From positions 39,600,684 to 39,664,683 of the forward strand of contig CP141128.1 of the NCBI GenBank assembly GCA_035236585.1: a DNA stretch of 64,000 nucleotides, in the 5' to 3' direction. The position numbers were made by a program, and so were the translations under genes. Of this stretch, positions 34,943-48,400 are shown one piece after another. The stretch's first letter is position 1. The number at the start of each line of letters is the position of its first letter. This DNA comes from Warburgia ugandensis. Taxonomy: Eukaryota > Streptophyta > Magnoliopsida > Canellales > Canellaceae. Below the pieces are notes generated by a model that saw nothing but the letters and a program-made list of their open reading frames with translations, ran no database searches and was not told the DNA's origin.

Positions 34943-37900
34943 TGTGACGACCCTGGTTTTTGTAACATGATTTGTAAAGTATTTTGAAAGGCAGGGCCCT
35001 TAAGAGTGTAAAAAATTTTTGCAAAACAAAGCAGCGGAAATTCTTTTCTTTAGAACTTGTCTTGAAAACCCAAGTCACCACTTCATACATAATATAAGTA
35101 CAAATTCCATTGAAGGAATATACTTTTATTAAACTCCAGGATCCATTCAGTGGTTCACAGTACAGCCAAATCTATTACAGTACTTGTCCAAATTACATAA
35201 TCCAAAACTTAAGCTCACCATACAATAAAACTCTCAACAAAGAAAAATACATGTCTTCAAGGGTATACCTTGAAGATTATTCTCTTCAAGTCTTCTATCG
35301 TCTTCAGCTCCTAACTCACCTTCCTTGTATCTGAGATATTGCAACAAGTACAATATCTCAACAAGCAATGCTTGGTAGGGGATTCAAGAAACATAATAAT
35401 TGACAAGGTAATTCCAATACTTCATAATCTCATTATCCTTAAACATACTCTTTACTTTGTAAGTTATGTATATCTATATAAATACATACCCTTCATAGGT
35501 AAACCAGTTAAATTTGTGAAAGTAGTCAAATATCATTCCCAACTGAGCTGATCAATTCTCTCCATTTTGAGAATTTAGTATTACAGCTAATCTTATATTG
35601 GGAATTTCCCTTCTTAGGAAATATTGGTAATATACAATTACCTAGCATTTCATTATGCTACAACATAAGGCATTTCACTATGCTTATTCTCATATGCATC
35701 ATAGTGCAAAATAATCAGAAAGGTTGCTATGCTGCAATCTGATCCGTACTAGCGCTCTCGGATAACTGCCCTGTTCACCACTGATACAACGGTGGAAAAT
35801 ATTATGTCACTGCCCATATGGGGGGGCAAGACTTTCACAGTGGTGGCCTTCCCATAATTGCCACCACCCAACTTTTAGCCTCTCTTTGGGCAACGTATCA
35901 TCATATCATCAAATTTCAAGGAGCGGGTGGCCAAACCTTGATAACTCCTCTAGCAATAGCATTCCCCTAGGCTTATGCCTATTAAAACAAACTCACAAGC
36001 CTCCAAGCTTGTATGTAAAATAGATTTCATATATATCAGACCATATGTCTATTTACTTAGGGATGAAATATTTTCTAGTTCCCTATTCACTTATAGTTTA
36101 GCCCTTAACCATCTTATATGTGTTTGGTTGGATCATAAGGTTTTCAAGAGATTTAATACAAGTATTAACATTACTCTTGTCAACATAAGATCATGAGTAC
36201 AATCACGTATATCTCATGTAAATTCATTCATCAAATCCTCCTACCTTTAAGGAGTGATCTCTTTTCCCAAATCTTCCATGATCTTGACTGATGTATATGA
36301 TCTGTACATCCATACGTATTATCAATATATAAATTTTGAACAATCCTATTGATCACTAGATCTAATGTTTAGAATGATCTTTAGATCATTCATATCTAAG
36401 TATTTTTCTATCTCTAAGTCTTTGTGTGTCCATCTCCTTGATCTTGATCCTTCATAGATTCATTGATTTACATTCTACACATGTTGATAAAGATCAGGGT
36501 CCTAGATCTTCTATCATCTAGTTCTCCTTTTATCTAAGTTCAGTTATTGGATCATCCCTACGGAGGATGATCTTGGTTTTCTTCCTTGAATCATCTTTGA
36601 TCAAGGGTTAGGATTATCTAATCTAATGAACTATAACAAGCATACTAATAAACATGCATACTAAGTACAATATAATATTCTATTTCTTATTGTTCTTGAT
36701 CATCCAAGATCTAATGGATCTTGTTTGATCATCCTTATCTTACTTACTGTTTTTATTAAGGTTAGGTAATTTACTAACATTTTATGCTCTTATTATTATT
36801 ATTCAACCAGTTAATGTGCTGGTTGAAGGTAACTTATTCAAGCCTAAATCTAGACTGCTCCTCTTATTTCCAATTGGCTAAGGCTTACTAGCTGAATGGG
36901 TGAACACAAAGTGGTTACTTCAATCCTCATATAAGGAGGCGTTTAGACCTCACAAACGTCAACGGAAGGTAGGGGAAGAGTGAGCCTCTATTAGATAACC
37001 CCCTTAACCACTATGTTCATCATTCATTAGAATGACCATAGCTCAACCTTTCATAAGGTTCCTATAAGCATGTTTATCCTAAGTACTCTTTTTAATGGAT
37101 TTTAATTAAGTCCATGAATATTTATAATGTCATTCATGGGGTTTATTATTCTTTTCCTAGTTTGGGCCAAGGATTTGATAATCCTTATATTGTCCTACTA
37201 ACTATAGCTCTTACTAATTAAGTCCAAAGTACTTCATTCTTATTTGTGTCATGAAACTCTACTTTCTCATTAGATTACATTTTTGATGTTTTATGCTCTT
37301 TATCTCATAACCAGTAGATCTACTAATAACATTTAACCATAAATGAATTATACATTCAAAGCATAAAACTACATAATTTAACACTTAATGATAATGAGGC
37401 AAGGTACTTAAAATTACTCTAACATGATTTCCAACTAATATACCTTAATAACTCAATTTAAACTAACATGAACTTAAGGTATAATCTCATACTATAGTAT
37501 AAACTTATATGAAATTCTAACATGGTCCTAAGTTAGAATGGCATGAAATCATACTAAAGTGCCCCTAGGATAATTAAATCTAGCACCTTATGATAACAAT
37601 GAAATCACATATCATGCTAAAGTCTAAATGTTATATTAGCATGGTTTATAACATAATCATATTTAAAATGCTATTATGTAAAATGAACTAATTACATTAA
37701 CATTTTTAGAAACCTTTACTTATGATCCAACCATTAGATCTTAGATCTTTTCCTTTGATTAAGGGTATTAGTTATATTTAGGGGATTTTCTTTATTAAGG
37801 TCCAAAGATCATATTGATCCTTTTTTGTCATAATTCATCCATGATTTCTTGGATTTCATTATATCAAAATTCATTTTATCCATCCCAAGGATCTGATCAC

Positions 37901-39826
37901 ACTTGATCTCATTGATCAAGTGGGTCCCTTTGTATTTTTAGGATTTTTCTACCATAATGGGTAGATCCCTTAATATATCTCAGATATGTCCAAATAAACT
38001 ATAGATATCACTTTATTTCAATAGTATATCATTATTAAAACATATTTTCAAGATATGATCATCTCAGATCTTGAAGATCTAGGTAATTAGAAACTTGTTT
38101 CTTTAATACAGAAAGTTTTACTGAATATTATGTTCATTTTATCATTTCATCAGAAAATAGAGGTTTCAAGCTTTCTATAGCTTCTTTCCTATCTCAATTT
38201 GGAGTTCAGATGACTCCAGAATGTGATATGAAAGTTCACAGTCCTTCCTAGGGCTTGGATTTGATCTGGGCCCAAGGAACGGACGGCCCAGATCTTTTGG
38301 GCAGAAAACCAAGCCCGGTGGAACGTGCTCGGTTTGTCGAGCATGTCCGCTGCAATGAATTTCGGAAGCGCCATCACAAGGTTAGGGTTCAAATGCAGAC
38401 GAGACAAGCAGGACGCTCGTCAGGCGCATCCGCTCGTCAGTTTGACGGACGCACCATCATCTCGCTTGGGACGACGTCCCATGCATAGCATGCGCGAAAT
38501 GTTTCCACATGCACCATTTCCGACGTTGCATCATGTGTGTGTCTTGGGCGCTGTTAGATCCGGAGATCGGACAGTCCATTCTAGACCATCCAATCAATCC
38601 TCTCTCAATTGGGTGCCCAAAACGTCTTTGATCATTGTGAAACTTCTACCCTAGGGGTTTTGGACCCTTCTGGATCGATTGGTGTAGTAAGATTTTTCAT
38701 CTGAGCACTCCATCATCCTGACTTAAGGGTTCTGATGTTTACTTTATTTTTACCTTTTTATTACCAAAATAAATTACAGTAAACTAAAAATTGCATAAAC
38801 CAATATTAAACATTTATATAAAGTATTCCCACCTACCTGATTGGAGAAAAAACTTTGTTTATGTGTCCAATTTAAAAGAAATACCCTTTGATGAAGATAT
38901 GGCCTAAGATCCACCTTTCTTGCAAATTCTTGTTGTTTGAACTGTTGGATCTTGAAATTTCTTTAAGGGTTTTGTAGATAAGATATGGTGGGAAGTTTTG
39001 GATGGTGAAATTGATAAAATTAGATCTGGAACAGAGTACCTAATTGATTTTAGGTCTCTTGTTCCAATCTAAAAAGAAAAAAAAAAATTACAAAGAGAGA
39101 TATCTCTTGGAAATTTTGGGTTTTTGGGGAGGGATCTAGGTCTAATTTTTCAGGGAGAGTGAAGAAAATTTCGTGGGGATTTTATGAGCATTTTTGCAGG
39201 GTTTTTGGGGTTGTATTTATAGGCATTTTGGTCCTTTTTTCATGCTTATAGTATTTAATTTTTCATTATTAAATGGCATGAAAGTCTCCCATGCTCCATT
39301 ATTTCTTCCCCATGCTCCATTTTTCTTTCCCAAGACCAGATGGTGTTTGTTGACCCATGATTTCATGTAGGCTGCTCATAAGATTCGTTTTTGGGTCCCA
39401 TATGGGCCCTATATGGTGTAAAAAGACCGTTTCGCCATTTATGTATAAAATTTTGGGTTTTATTCCCATGATCTCAAATTTGAGTGTACTTAGTGGCATT
39501 GGATTCTTATTTCTTAGTACATTCTATATTTTAATGTCTCATATTTTGATTTTTGGGAGATTTTGATTTTTGGGTAAAATTATATTTTACCCTTTTGTCC
39601 AAGAAATGAAGAAACTTAAGGATTTTTCATCTGAATTCAAAATTTGTCGTGCTTACAGTCATTTTAAAGGGTTTGCTAAGTTCAATTTCAATTTTACATG
39701 TCTTATTATTTGATTACACTTTTATAAAAAGTATATTCTAAATAACCCTAATATTTCAGCCCGAAATATCTGAAACTCAAACTTTATTGATTTTCTCAAT
39801 CAATTACAGAAATTGGGGTTATTACA
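34943..39826 (-). repeat. SL1 solo LTR, 4884 bp
   Basis: The displayed start is TGTGACGACCCTGGTTTTTG and the end is AATTGGGGTTATTACA, flanked by exact CTTGT duplications at 34938-34942 and 39827-39831. Inverse TATAAATA at 39214-39221 and inverse AATAAA at 35125-35130 make the sense strand minus, with about 4.1 kb between the two signals. It matches 19716-24179 in reverse complement across the whole length and 45432-50525 in the same orientation. A GC-richer patch at 38270-38560 (within the predicted leader) is shared in position with 49060-49320. No primer site, gag or pol is inside. Confidence 0.95.
39214..39221 (-). promoter_or_regulatory. LTR TATA box (SL1, minus)
   Basis: Inverse TATAAATA about 606 bp from the sense 5' end, the same distance as in the 19716-24179 copy. 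Confidence 0.68.
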
Positions 39827-39831
39827 CTTGT

Positions 39832-40100
39832 AATGGTAAGTGCAAGGGATTTAGAATGAAGATATGTTAATAACTTAATATATGTCATAAAGAATGTAAA
39901 AAATGACTGCTATTATTTGTTTTGTTGCTTTAACTTTGTTATTTATTTATGTGATTCTTGTAATGGTAGGTTTAGGAGATTTAGGATGAAGACATGTTAA
40001 TATCTTGATTTATCTCATATAGAATGTATAAAAGGACTGATGTTATTTGTTATCTTACTTTTGGCTTTGTTATTTCTTTCTATGATTCTTGTAATGAAAG
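39832..40100. repeat. 130-bp tandem repeat, copies 2 and 3
   Basis: Units end with ATTCTTGTAATGG near 39966 and 40097 and share GGGATTTAG(A/G)ATGAAGA and TATGTTAATA. With the copy before the solo LTR this makes three units. It belongs to CACTA-B and was split by the SL1 insertion. Confidence 0.8.
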
Positions 40101-40139
40101 GTGTAGGGGATTTAACATACTGATTCATATCCTTATTAG

Positions 40140-40825
40140 AATTGAAAATTTTTCTTAATTGCTCTATCTAAATAGAAACATGCATGTAGTCCAAAATTGA
40201 TCCTAGAATGGATGTAAAGAAAGATAGAAATTCTAACTAAGCTAAACATGATATTAAAAATAGAAAGTATCATGCTTCTAATTCAAGAAAGCGATAAATC
40301 TAAGAATTGATTGTGTATTTAGTTCCTCAAGTAGTCCTAAGATGTATGTAAAGAAAGATGAAAAGTTGAAAAAATCTTTAAATAGAACGAATCTAGGATC
40401 TATGTGTCATATTCTAAAATTAGAAAGTAGCATACTTCTAAATTAGGAAAGTTCAAAAACAAGGAAACATAAAATGATGAAGACATTCTATACTAGCTAA
40501 GACAATGATCTATGGTGCTTGAAAGAACTCATTAAACATGCAAAAGCTTCCCATGCTTTGGTTAAGCTATTAATTAAGTGTCAAGTGGTTTAGTGTTCTC
40601 ACATTGTTTAGCAAAGAAGTTAGATCCATGAAATTTCCTTTTTGAAAAGGAGCATTTAATAATGGCTTATACATCAGACTAAAATATAAAGTACCATGCT
40701 TCTAATTAGGGAAAGTGGTAAATCTAAGAATCGATGATGCATTTAGTTCCTAAAGTAGTCCCAAAATGTATCTAAAGAAAGATGGAAAGTTAGTAAATGC
40801 TCTAAAAAGAAAGAATCTAATATCT
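40140..40825. repeat. tandem repeat array of about 380-450 bp units, left part
   Basis: Blocks such as CATGCTTCTAATT, AAATCTAAGAAT, ATTTAGTTCCT and ATGTA(T)GTAAAGAAAGATG recur near 40265 and 40690, and GATGAAGACATTCTATACTAG near 40474 recurs at 51657 beyond the LINE. The LINE sits inside this array. Confidence 0.75.
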
Positions 40826-40831
40826 ATTTGT

Positions 40832-41051
40832 ATAAGAGCGTCCCCTCAAAAGCAACGCACTAGGCAGAGAAGTGCATGGGTAAATAAGCTATCTCAAGAG
40901 CATAAGATTTATAATGCCACATGGAATATAGGAACATTGATAGGTAAGAGTCCAGAGTTAGTAGATATGATGAAACATAGGAGAGTCAACATAGCTTGTA
41001 TCCAAGAAATCAAGTGGAAAGGGGCTAAAACTAGAGAAATTATTGTGTTTT
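40832..41051 (+). pseudogene. RTE LINE endonuclease, N-terminal piece
   Basis: An open frame reads YNATWNIGTLIGKSPELVD and RRVNIACIQEIKWKGAKTRE. NIGTL-GK and the CIQE-KW motif are the first two blocks of the APE-type endonuclease of plant RTE LINEs. The E of IQE is a catalytic residue and is kept. The frame is cut at about 41052 by a solo LTR and resumes at 43783 with a Y-x-Y-like block (GYKL then YVGKANNRNCVG). Confidence 0.9.
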
Positions 41052-41056
41052 AAATA

Positions 41057-43777
41057 CAACTCACAAGTGCATGAATCATTTGCAATATAGCACACTAATG
41101 AGGTTGATCCCATGAGGAGTTGAACTAATGTGTTGTTATTGTTCCTTACTTTAAACTATCTAACCTAGCCAAGATAATGAGATTTTAATCTAAACTAATG
41201 GTGGAAATAAAAAATGTATGAAATTAGAAACTTTCTAAACTGAAACATGTAAATTTTCTTAAATAAGCTAATATACAAATTAAAGCTAAACAATGATCTT
41301 TCTAAGAAGTCAAAACATGTAAAACTTATGGAAACAACTAAACAAGTGGTATGTATGGAATTAAGCATGAAAGAATGCATATACTGGAATGAAACTTAGG
41401 CTAACATGGAATGCATGAAACCTATAGCATAGAACTAAGATGTAAACTAATAATTAATGGAATCTAAACTAAGATCAAACTAGAATTAAACAAGAAAACT
41501 AAATGAAATCAACAACTAATCAAACGCTTAAAAGAAAGCTACCCAAGTATAATACACATGATCCATGAAATGGTGCTCATGATTCTTGGAGTAAACATAG
41601 AATGAAATTGATGGACCTATAGCTAACTATCATGTAATCTAATCTAAGAATTAACTCAACATTCTAAAAGTATAACTAAATCCTTGGAGGATAAAGCAAA
41701 CCAACAATAACAAATGCTAACATCAAGCATGAATCATTCATGATTAATATGTTGCTTGAAATTCCAGCAACATGCTATTTTTAATATTTAAGTAGTTAGC
41801 GCATGAAATGAAGAACTTTAAATACCATAAAACATTCAAAAATAAAATACTTGGCTACTGGAAATAAGCAACAATGATAACCCTCAAAGAACTTTGTTGA
41901 ATGAATGTCAAATTACATCAAAAAGAGAATGCACGAACATGTATACAATTTCTGGACTTTGCATGCTTTTTCAAGACATGGAGCATGGTTCCAATTACAT
42001 ATGAAACACCTTTTAACAACAGTTAATCAAGTTCATCTAACATCTAAATATAACCCAAAAGAAACCCAGGAGAAGAAAATCTAGGGTTGGAACTATTCTA
42101 AGACAAAAATAGCCTCAAACTAGAGCTAGAACTAAGCAAAAACCCACATAAAAGATGGAGAGAACTCATAAGATTTAAGCTATTGCTTATCTTGGCTGTC
42201 AGTGCTAGAGAAACAATAACTTAGACCTTAAGAGAATGGAACAAGAAAATAAGAGTATTGCAATGAGGTTCAAGGGAAGCAAAGGCATAAAAACAAGTGC
42301 ATGAAGGTAAGGAAGACAAGAACAAGAAAGCAAGGTAATAACACAAATAATAAAGCAAGGAATCAAAGAGGAGATCTAACTTAAAATTTGAAGAAACAAA
42401 CAAGGGAGGAATATTCAATGGATGAGGCATGGAAGCATGGAGGAAATGGCTTCCATGGAGAGAAACACATTGAAGAATCAAGAGGAGGGAAGAAGGGTGG
42501 AGAATGCCTCCTTCTTAGAAGGGGCCGATCTCCCCTTCTCCAAGAGGTCTTTCCCATTTTTTTCTTCTTCCTCTTTTTATTTGTTATGTGAACTTCCCAA
42601 CCTAGCTCATAAGTGATCCTAAGGTTGAGAGAAAACATAGGAAATCTAAGGGTTAAGGATTCATAGACTTCGGGCAACCATAGAAGAGTTTTAAGTAAAA
42701 TCAAGGTGTGAGATGCCACTTTTTTAGGAAGGGATATCTCCCTTCTTAAAAAATCATGGAACCCCTTGAAATTAGCAAGTTAGATGGATGGGATGAGGTA
42801 ATAAAGAGAGAGGAAGGTAGGAGGAAAGAGATGGGTAGGAAAAGCTTAGGAAAGTAAGATGAGGTCGAAAAATATGATTGGCTAGGTGATTTCCTAGAAA
42901 GTGGGCATTGGTTAGGTGGTTGGGATGGGAGTTTAGGAAGGTGGAGGAGTCTTGGAATGTAGGACATGAATGAAAGTCAAATTCATGGTGATACTTGGTG
43001 ATGAGGTGGAAAGTGATAAAAAGATGGGAAAAACATGAAAAATAAAATGGTCTCTTCCTATTGATCCACATGCCAACTTATCCTAACAAAATTTTTCCTT
43101 AATTTTATTTAAAATATACCTTAGAATTAAATGGATAATCCTCTTGATTTTCCACCGATCCTAGCCTTCCATTTAGCTTAGCTTAATGGCTTTGATTGCT
43201 ACCTTTGAGGGATCCATTGGCTAGGCTTCATGGCTGGCTTAGATGGCTCTCTTAACTTGGTTTTATAGCTCCATCCATTGGCTTTAGTGACTTGAATTCT
43301 TAGCTTGTCACCTTGTTCATGGGTAGAATTTGGCTAAGGTGGTTTACATGGCCTCCATGCAAAGGTGGTGGGAAGGCATGGCTTACTTCATGGGCCCACT
43401 TTGACCACCTTTAGCCCCTTTAATTTTATTTATTACTTTTCCTAAGATAATCTTGACCTTTGAATTGATGACATTTAGGCTTTGAATCGATCTTTTGATC
43501 TTAATCTTCAATGTTCATCTCAATCAATCTCAAATGTTGGATCACCATCTTGTTTCCTAAAAAAAGTAAAAAAACTCTAATTAAATCCTAGAAAAATATA
43601 ATTAATCACATACTTAACTTGGATTAACCTTTGAAACTATAAAATATCAAAATTTTGGATAATTGGGTCAAAAATTCGTGTTACAAATTTTGGTCAAAAA
43701 CCCTAATTTACCCTTACAAGTTGTAACATATGGGTAACTAATTGTGTGATTTTTATGCGAAATTAAACACTTGTAAA
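41057..43777 (-). repeat. SL3 solo LTR inside the LINE
   Basis: It matches 27215-29549 through most of its length (TTTGCAATATAGCACACTAATGAGG; ACTTTAAACTATCTAACC) and ends AAACACTTGTAAA, a decayed form of AAACACTTATCA. AAATA flanks both sides (41052-41056, 43778-43782), a probable 5-bp duplication. The first displayed bases are CA where TG is expected, so the exact end may be off by a few bases. About 2.7 kb with no coding sequence. The endonuclease frame rejoins across it. Confidence 0.75.
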
Positions 43778-43782
43778 AAATA

Positions 43783-45431
43783 TATGGGTATAAGCTCTAG
43801 TATGTAGGAAAGGCTAATAACAGAAATTGTGTAGGAATAGTGGTGGATAAAGAATTAAAGGATTAAATTGCAGATGTTAAAAAAACTAGTGATAGAATTA
43901 TAATAGTAAACTTGTTCCAGGAGAGTAGATTATAAATGTTATAAGTTCATACACACCATAAGTAGGGTTAAAAGATATAATCAAAAGACAGCTCTAGGAA
44001 GATATGGAGGTAGTCATGCAAGAAATTTCCAACAGAAAGGGGATATTTATAGGAGCAAACTTAAATGGCCATGTAGGAAAAGAAAAGGAAAGATATCATA
44101 GGGTACATGGAGGGTATGGTATCAGAGAATGAAATGAGATGGGGGAAGCTATCCTTTATTTTTCTTTGACATATAACCTGGCCCTTGCAAACACATTCTT
44201 TAAGAAGAGGGATAAACACTTAATAAACTTTAAAAGTGGACTTCATAAAAGCCAAATAGGAATACCAAAAGATCAATGTGTAAGGATTATAAGGTGATAC
44301 CCGATGCAAGTTTAACCTCACAACATAGGTTAATGGTTATGGACATCTAAATTAAAACATGAAAGGAAGCAAATGAACTTAATAGGTATCCTAAAACTAA
44401 ATGGTGGAACTTAAAAGGGGAGAAGATAACCTCACTCAAAAATGAGCTGATGGTAGAAGGAAACTAGAACAATGAAGCAGAAGTAAATATCATGTGGATT
44501 AATATGGCCAAGTCCATTAATAAAGTAGCAAAAGATGTCCTAAGAATATCTAAATGTAAAAGGCAATAGTAAAGGAAACTTGGTGATGGAGTGAAATAGT
44601 GCAAAAAGTTATTTAAGAAAAATGAGTATGTTTTAAAGCATGGCAGAAGACTAGAAATAATGAAAACTATGAAGAATATAAGAATGCTAAAATGGTTGCT
44701 AAGAGAATAGTAAGTGAGGTTAAACTTAATGCATATGATGACCTCTATAATAGATTAGGATCAAGAGAAGGTGAGAAATATGTGTTTAAACTTGCAAAAA
44801 TAAGACAAAAGAAGGGTAAGGACTTAGAGCACATTAAGTGCATTAGAAATGACAATCAAAGGGTACTAATCAAAGATGATGAGATCAAACAAAGGTGGGA
44901 AAGTTACTTTTAAAAATTGCTAAATGACAATTGCCTTGAAAATATAGGGATTCAAAGTTATATAAACCCTAATAACATTGGACATTATAGATATGACCAA
45001 AAGATTAGAATACCTAAAGCCAAAGAGGCCTTGAAAAAGATGAAATTAAGAAAGGCCCTCGGGCCTAATGGTACACCAACAAATATTTGGAAGCATATGG
45101 GAGATACTGGAGTAGTTTGGTTGACGAAGTTGTTTAACAAGATTATAAAATCAAAGAAAATGCTGGATGAATGGAGGAAGAGCTCTATTTACCAATTTAT
45201 AAGAATAAGGGTGACATATAGAGCTCACTAATTATCAGGGGTCAAACTTATGAGCTACACTATGAAAGTTTATGAAATAGTGATTAAGAAGAGGTTATAG
45301 CATGAGACAAGTGTATTAGAGAGCTAGTTTGGTTTCATGCCTAGGAGGTCTACCATGTAAGCTATTTTCTTATTAAGACAATTGATAGAGAAATATAGGA
45401 AGAGGAAGAAGGACCTCTACATGGTCTTTAT
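43783..45431 (+). pseudogene. RTE LINE endonuclease/reverse transcriptase, middle piece
   Basis: It continues the endonuclease with GKANNRNCVGIVVDKE and IFIGANLNGHVGKEK near 44048-44095 (family GDFNGHVG; catalytic D replaced). The linker follows with AKRIVSEVKLNAYDDLYNRL and FKLAKIRQKKGKDLEHIKC. RT begins near 45010 with IPKAKEALKKMKLRKALGPNG, corresponding to the family block E-V--AL-K-K--KA-GPDGIP, and runs through WLTKLFN. It breaks at 45431 in YMVFI, just before the family (F)IDLEKA-D motif, where an SL1 LTR is inserted. Confidence 0.9.
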
Positions 45432-48400
45432 TGGGATGACCAGGGTTTTTGTAACACATTTTGTAATACACTTTTCAAAAGCAGGGTGCCCTTAGTAGTA
45501 AATTTTTTTCGTAAAACAAAGCAACGAAAATTCTTTTCTTTAGAACTTGTTTTGTAAAACCCAAATCATCACTTCATACATAACATAAGTAGAATTTTGT
45601 ATAAGATAAAATTCTATTGAAGGAATATACTTTTATTAAATTACATGATCCATCTAGTGCTTCACAATACACAGCCCATGGAATCATTACAATACTTGTC
45701 CAAATTACATAATCCAAATTTCAAACCTCACCTTACAATGAAAACTCTCAATACAATAGAATACTCTCAAATAAAATAAAGTCTTCAAGGGATATACCCT
45801 AATCAATTATTCTTCCAAATCTTCTCAAGTCTTGAGCTCTTAATTCTTCTTCTCTGTATCTGAGCTATTGTGAACATTCAAACATTTACAATATCTCAGC
45901 AAGCTATGCTTGGTAGGGCATTCAAGAAGCATAATAATTTGACAGTATAATCCTGATACTTCATAATCCAATTATTCATACTCATGGATCAATCTCTTTA
46001 CTTTGTCATATATGTACCTCCTTACCCATACATACTATATGTGTTGTATAGATATATATTCGGTCAAAACTATGAAAAATAGTTAATATCTCAAACATCA
46101 ATAGTCACACTCAAACACACTTAGTTGATCAATCATCCTGACTCTACTAGGAAAATACTCCCTTATTTGGGTAGTATTGGCTTCCCATTATGCCATGCAT
46201 TATAATGCAAAATACTCAAAGGACTACTATGCTGCAGTGTAATCGTACCCATGTGCTCGAATAACTGCTTTCATACTCCACGGATACTAAGTGTGAAAAA
46301 TCATCTATGTCATGTCTATATGAGGAGATGGACCATCACAATGGTGGCCTTCCCATAATTGCCACACCCGACATTTTGCCTCTCTTTGAGCATGATATCA
46401 TCATATATATTACATTTCGGAGAGCGGGTGGCCAAACTCTCATATCCCTCCTAGCATAGCATCCCCAGGCCTATGCCTGTTTAAAACAAAAACCAGAAGC
46501 CTCCTTGCTTGTATATAAAGTATTCTTTTACTTATCAGACATCTTGTCTGTTTATATTATCATCCTCTTATTTTAGTATTCTTATACTGAGGATAGGATT
46601 TTACTTCAAACTTAGGGATCATCATTTACAATGAATGATACCCATGTTCATATAAGTTAAGAGATCACCATGTATTGATTTTATACTTATCAGACAATTT
46701 GTCTTTTTATCTAAGGCTAGAATACCTTCTAGTTCCCTATTCACTTAGGATTTTTCTCAATTCTAACTTAACCATTTCATATGTGATTTGGTTGGATCAT
46801 AAGTGTTTTCAATGGATTTAATACATGTATGTACATTATACATGTCAACATTTCCAGACATAAGATAATGTATTCAACATGTATTTCTCATGTAGATGCA
46901 TTCATAAAATCCTCTTACCTTCAAGTAGTGGTTCATCTCTTCAAATCTTCCATAATCCTGATTGACGTATAAAATTTATAAATCCATACATATTGTCAAT
47001 ATTTATACAATCTAAATAATCCTATATTTTTTTTATCATATTTATATTCTTTGTTTGATCTTGTCCTTAGATATAAAGGATCTAGATCTTTTGTCTTATC
47101 ATGATCTATCTTCCACAGATAGTGTCCATCCTATTGATCAATAGATCTGATGGTTAGAATTATCTTCTAATCTTTTAGAACTAAGTATTTTCTATTCTAA
47201 TCTTTTGGAACTAAGTATTTTCTATTCTAAGTCTTTATGTATTCCTTTCTTTGATCTTGATCTTTCATAGATCCTTTGATCAACAATTTATACTTATTGA
47301 TAAAGATCAAGGGCTTAGATCTTCCATCATCTAGTTCGTCTTTGATCTAATTTTAGTTGTTTGATCATCCCTAAGGAGGAAGATCTTGGTTCTCTTCCTT
47401 GAATCATATTTGATCAAGGGTTTAGATTTTCTATTTAGATTTGTCTAAAACATACATACATACATGCATGCATAATAAAATACAACATTAGGATTGTTAT
47501 TGTTCTTGATCATTCAAGATCCTATGGACCTTATTTGATAATCCTTATCTTACTTACAACTTTTATTAGGATTAGGTAATTTACTAAAATTTTATGCTCT
47601 TATTATTATTATTATTATTCAACCAGTTAATGTTTTACTGGTTGAAGATAACTTATTTCATCCTAAGTCTAGACTGCTCCTGTTATTTCCAATTGGCTTA
47701 GGCTTACTAGCTGAATGGTTGAACACAAAGTGGTTACTTCAATCCTCATGCAAGGATGCATTTATACCTCACAAAATGTCAAAGGAAGGTAGGGGAAGAG
47801 CGAGGCTCTATTGTAGAACCCCATTAACCAACATGTTTAGCATTCACTAGAGTGACCTTAGTTCAACCTTTCATAAGGTTCCTATGAGTATTTTAACCCT
47901 AAGTACTCTTTTTAATTGATTTTGATTAAATTCATGAACATTTAAATATCATTCATGGGGTTCATTATTCTCCTAGTTTGGACCAAGGATTTGAAAATCC
48001 TTATATTGTCTATAGCCCTTACTAATATTAAGTCAAAGTCATTCACTCATCTTAATTGTCCATAAATCTCTATATTTCATTAGTTCACATTTTTGGTGAT
48101 TTATGCCCATTATATCTTAACAATTAAATCAACTAATAAGATTAAATCATAAACTTTAAAGCATAAATCCAATATAAGTTTAACAACCATTTATACTAAC
48201 ATGCTTCCTATGAATGTAACTTAACCTAATAGAATAAAATTATACTTAATCTAGCATGATCCTAAGTTATGACATACATGAAATTTTACTACTAATCTAA
48301 TGGAATCATGCTAAAATCTCAAATTTAAACTTACATGGTCCTAAGATAATTAAATATACCAACCTAATAACAAAATAATATCATTTAGAGCATATCATGC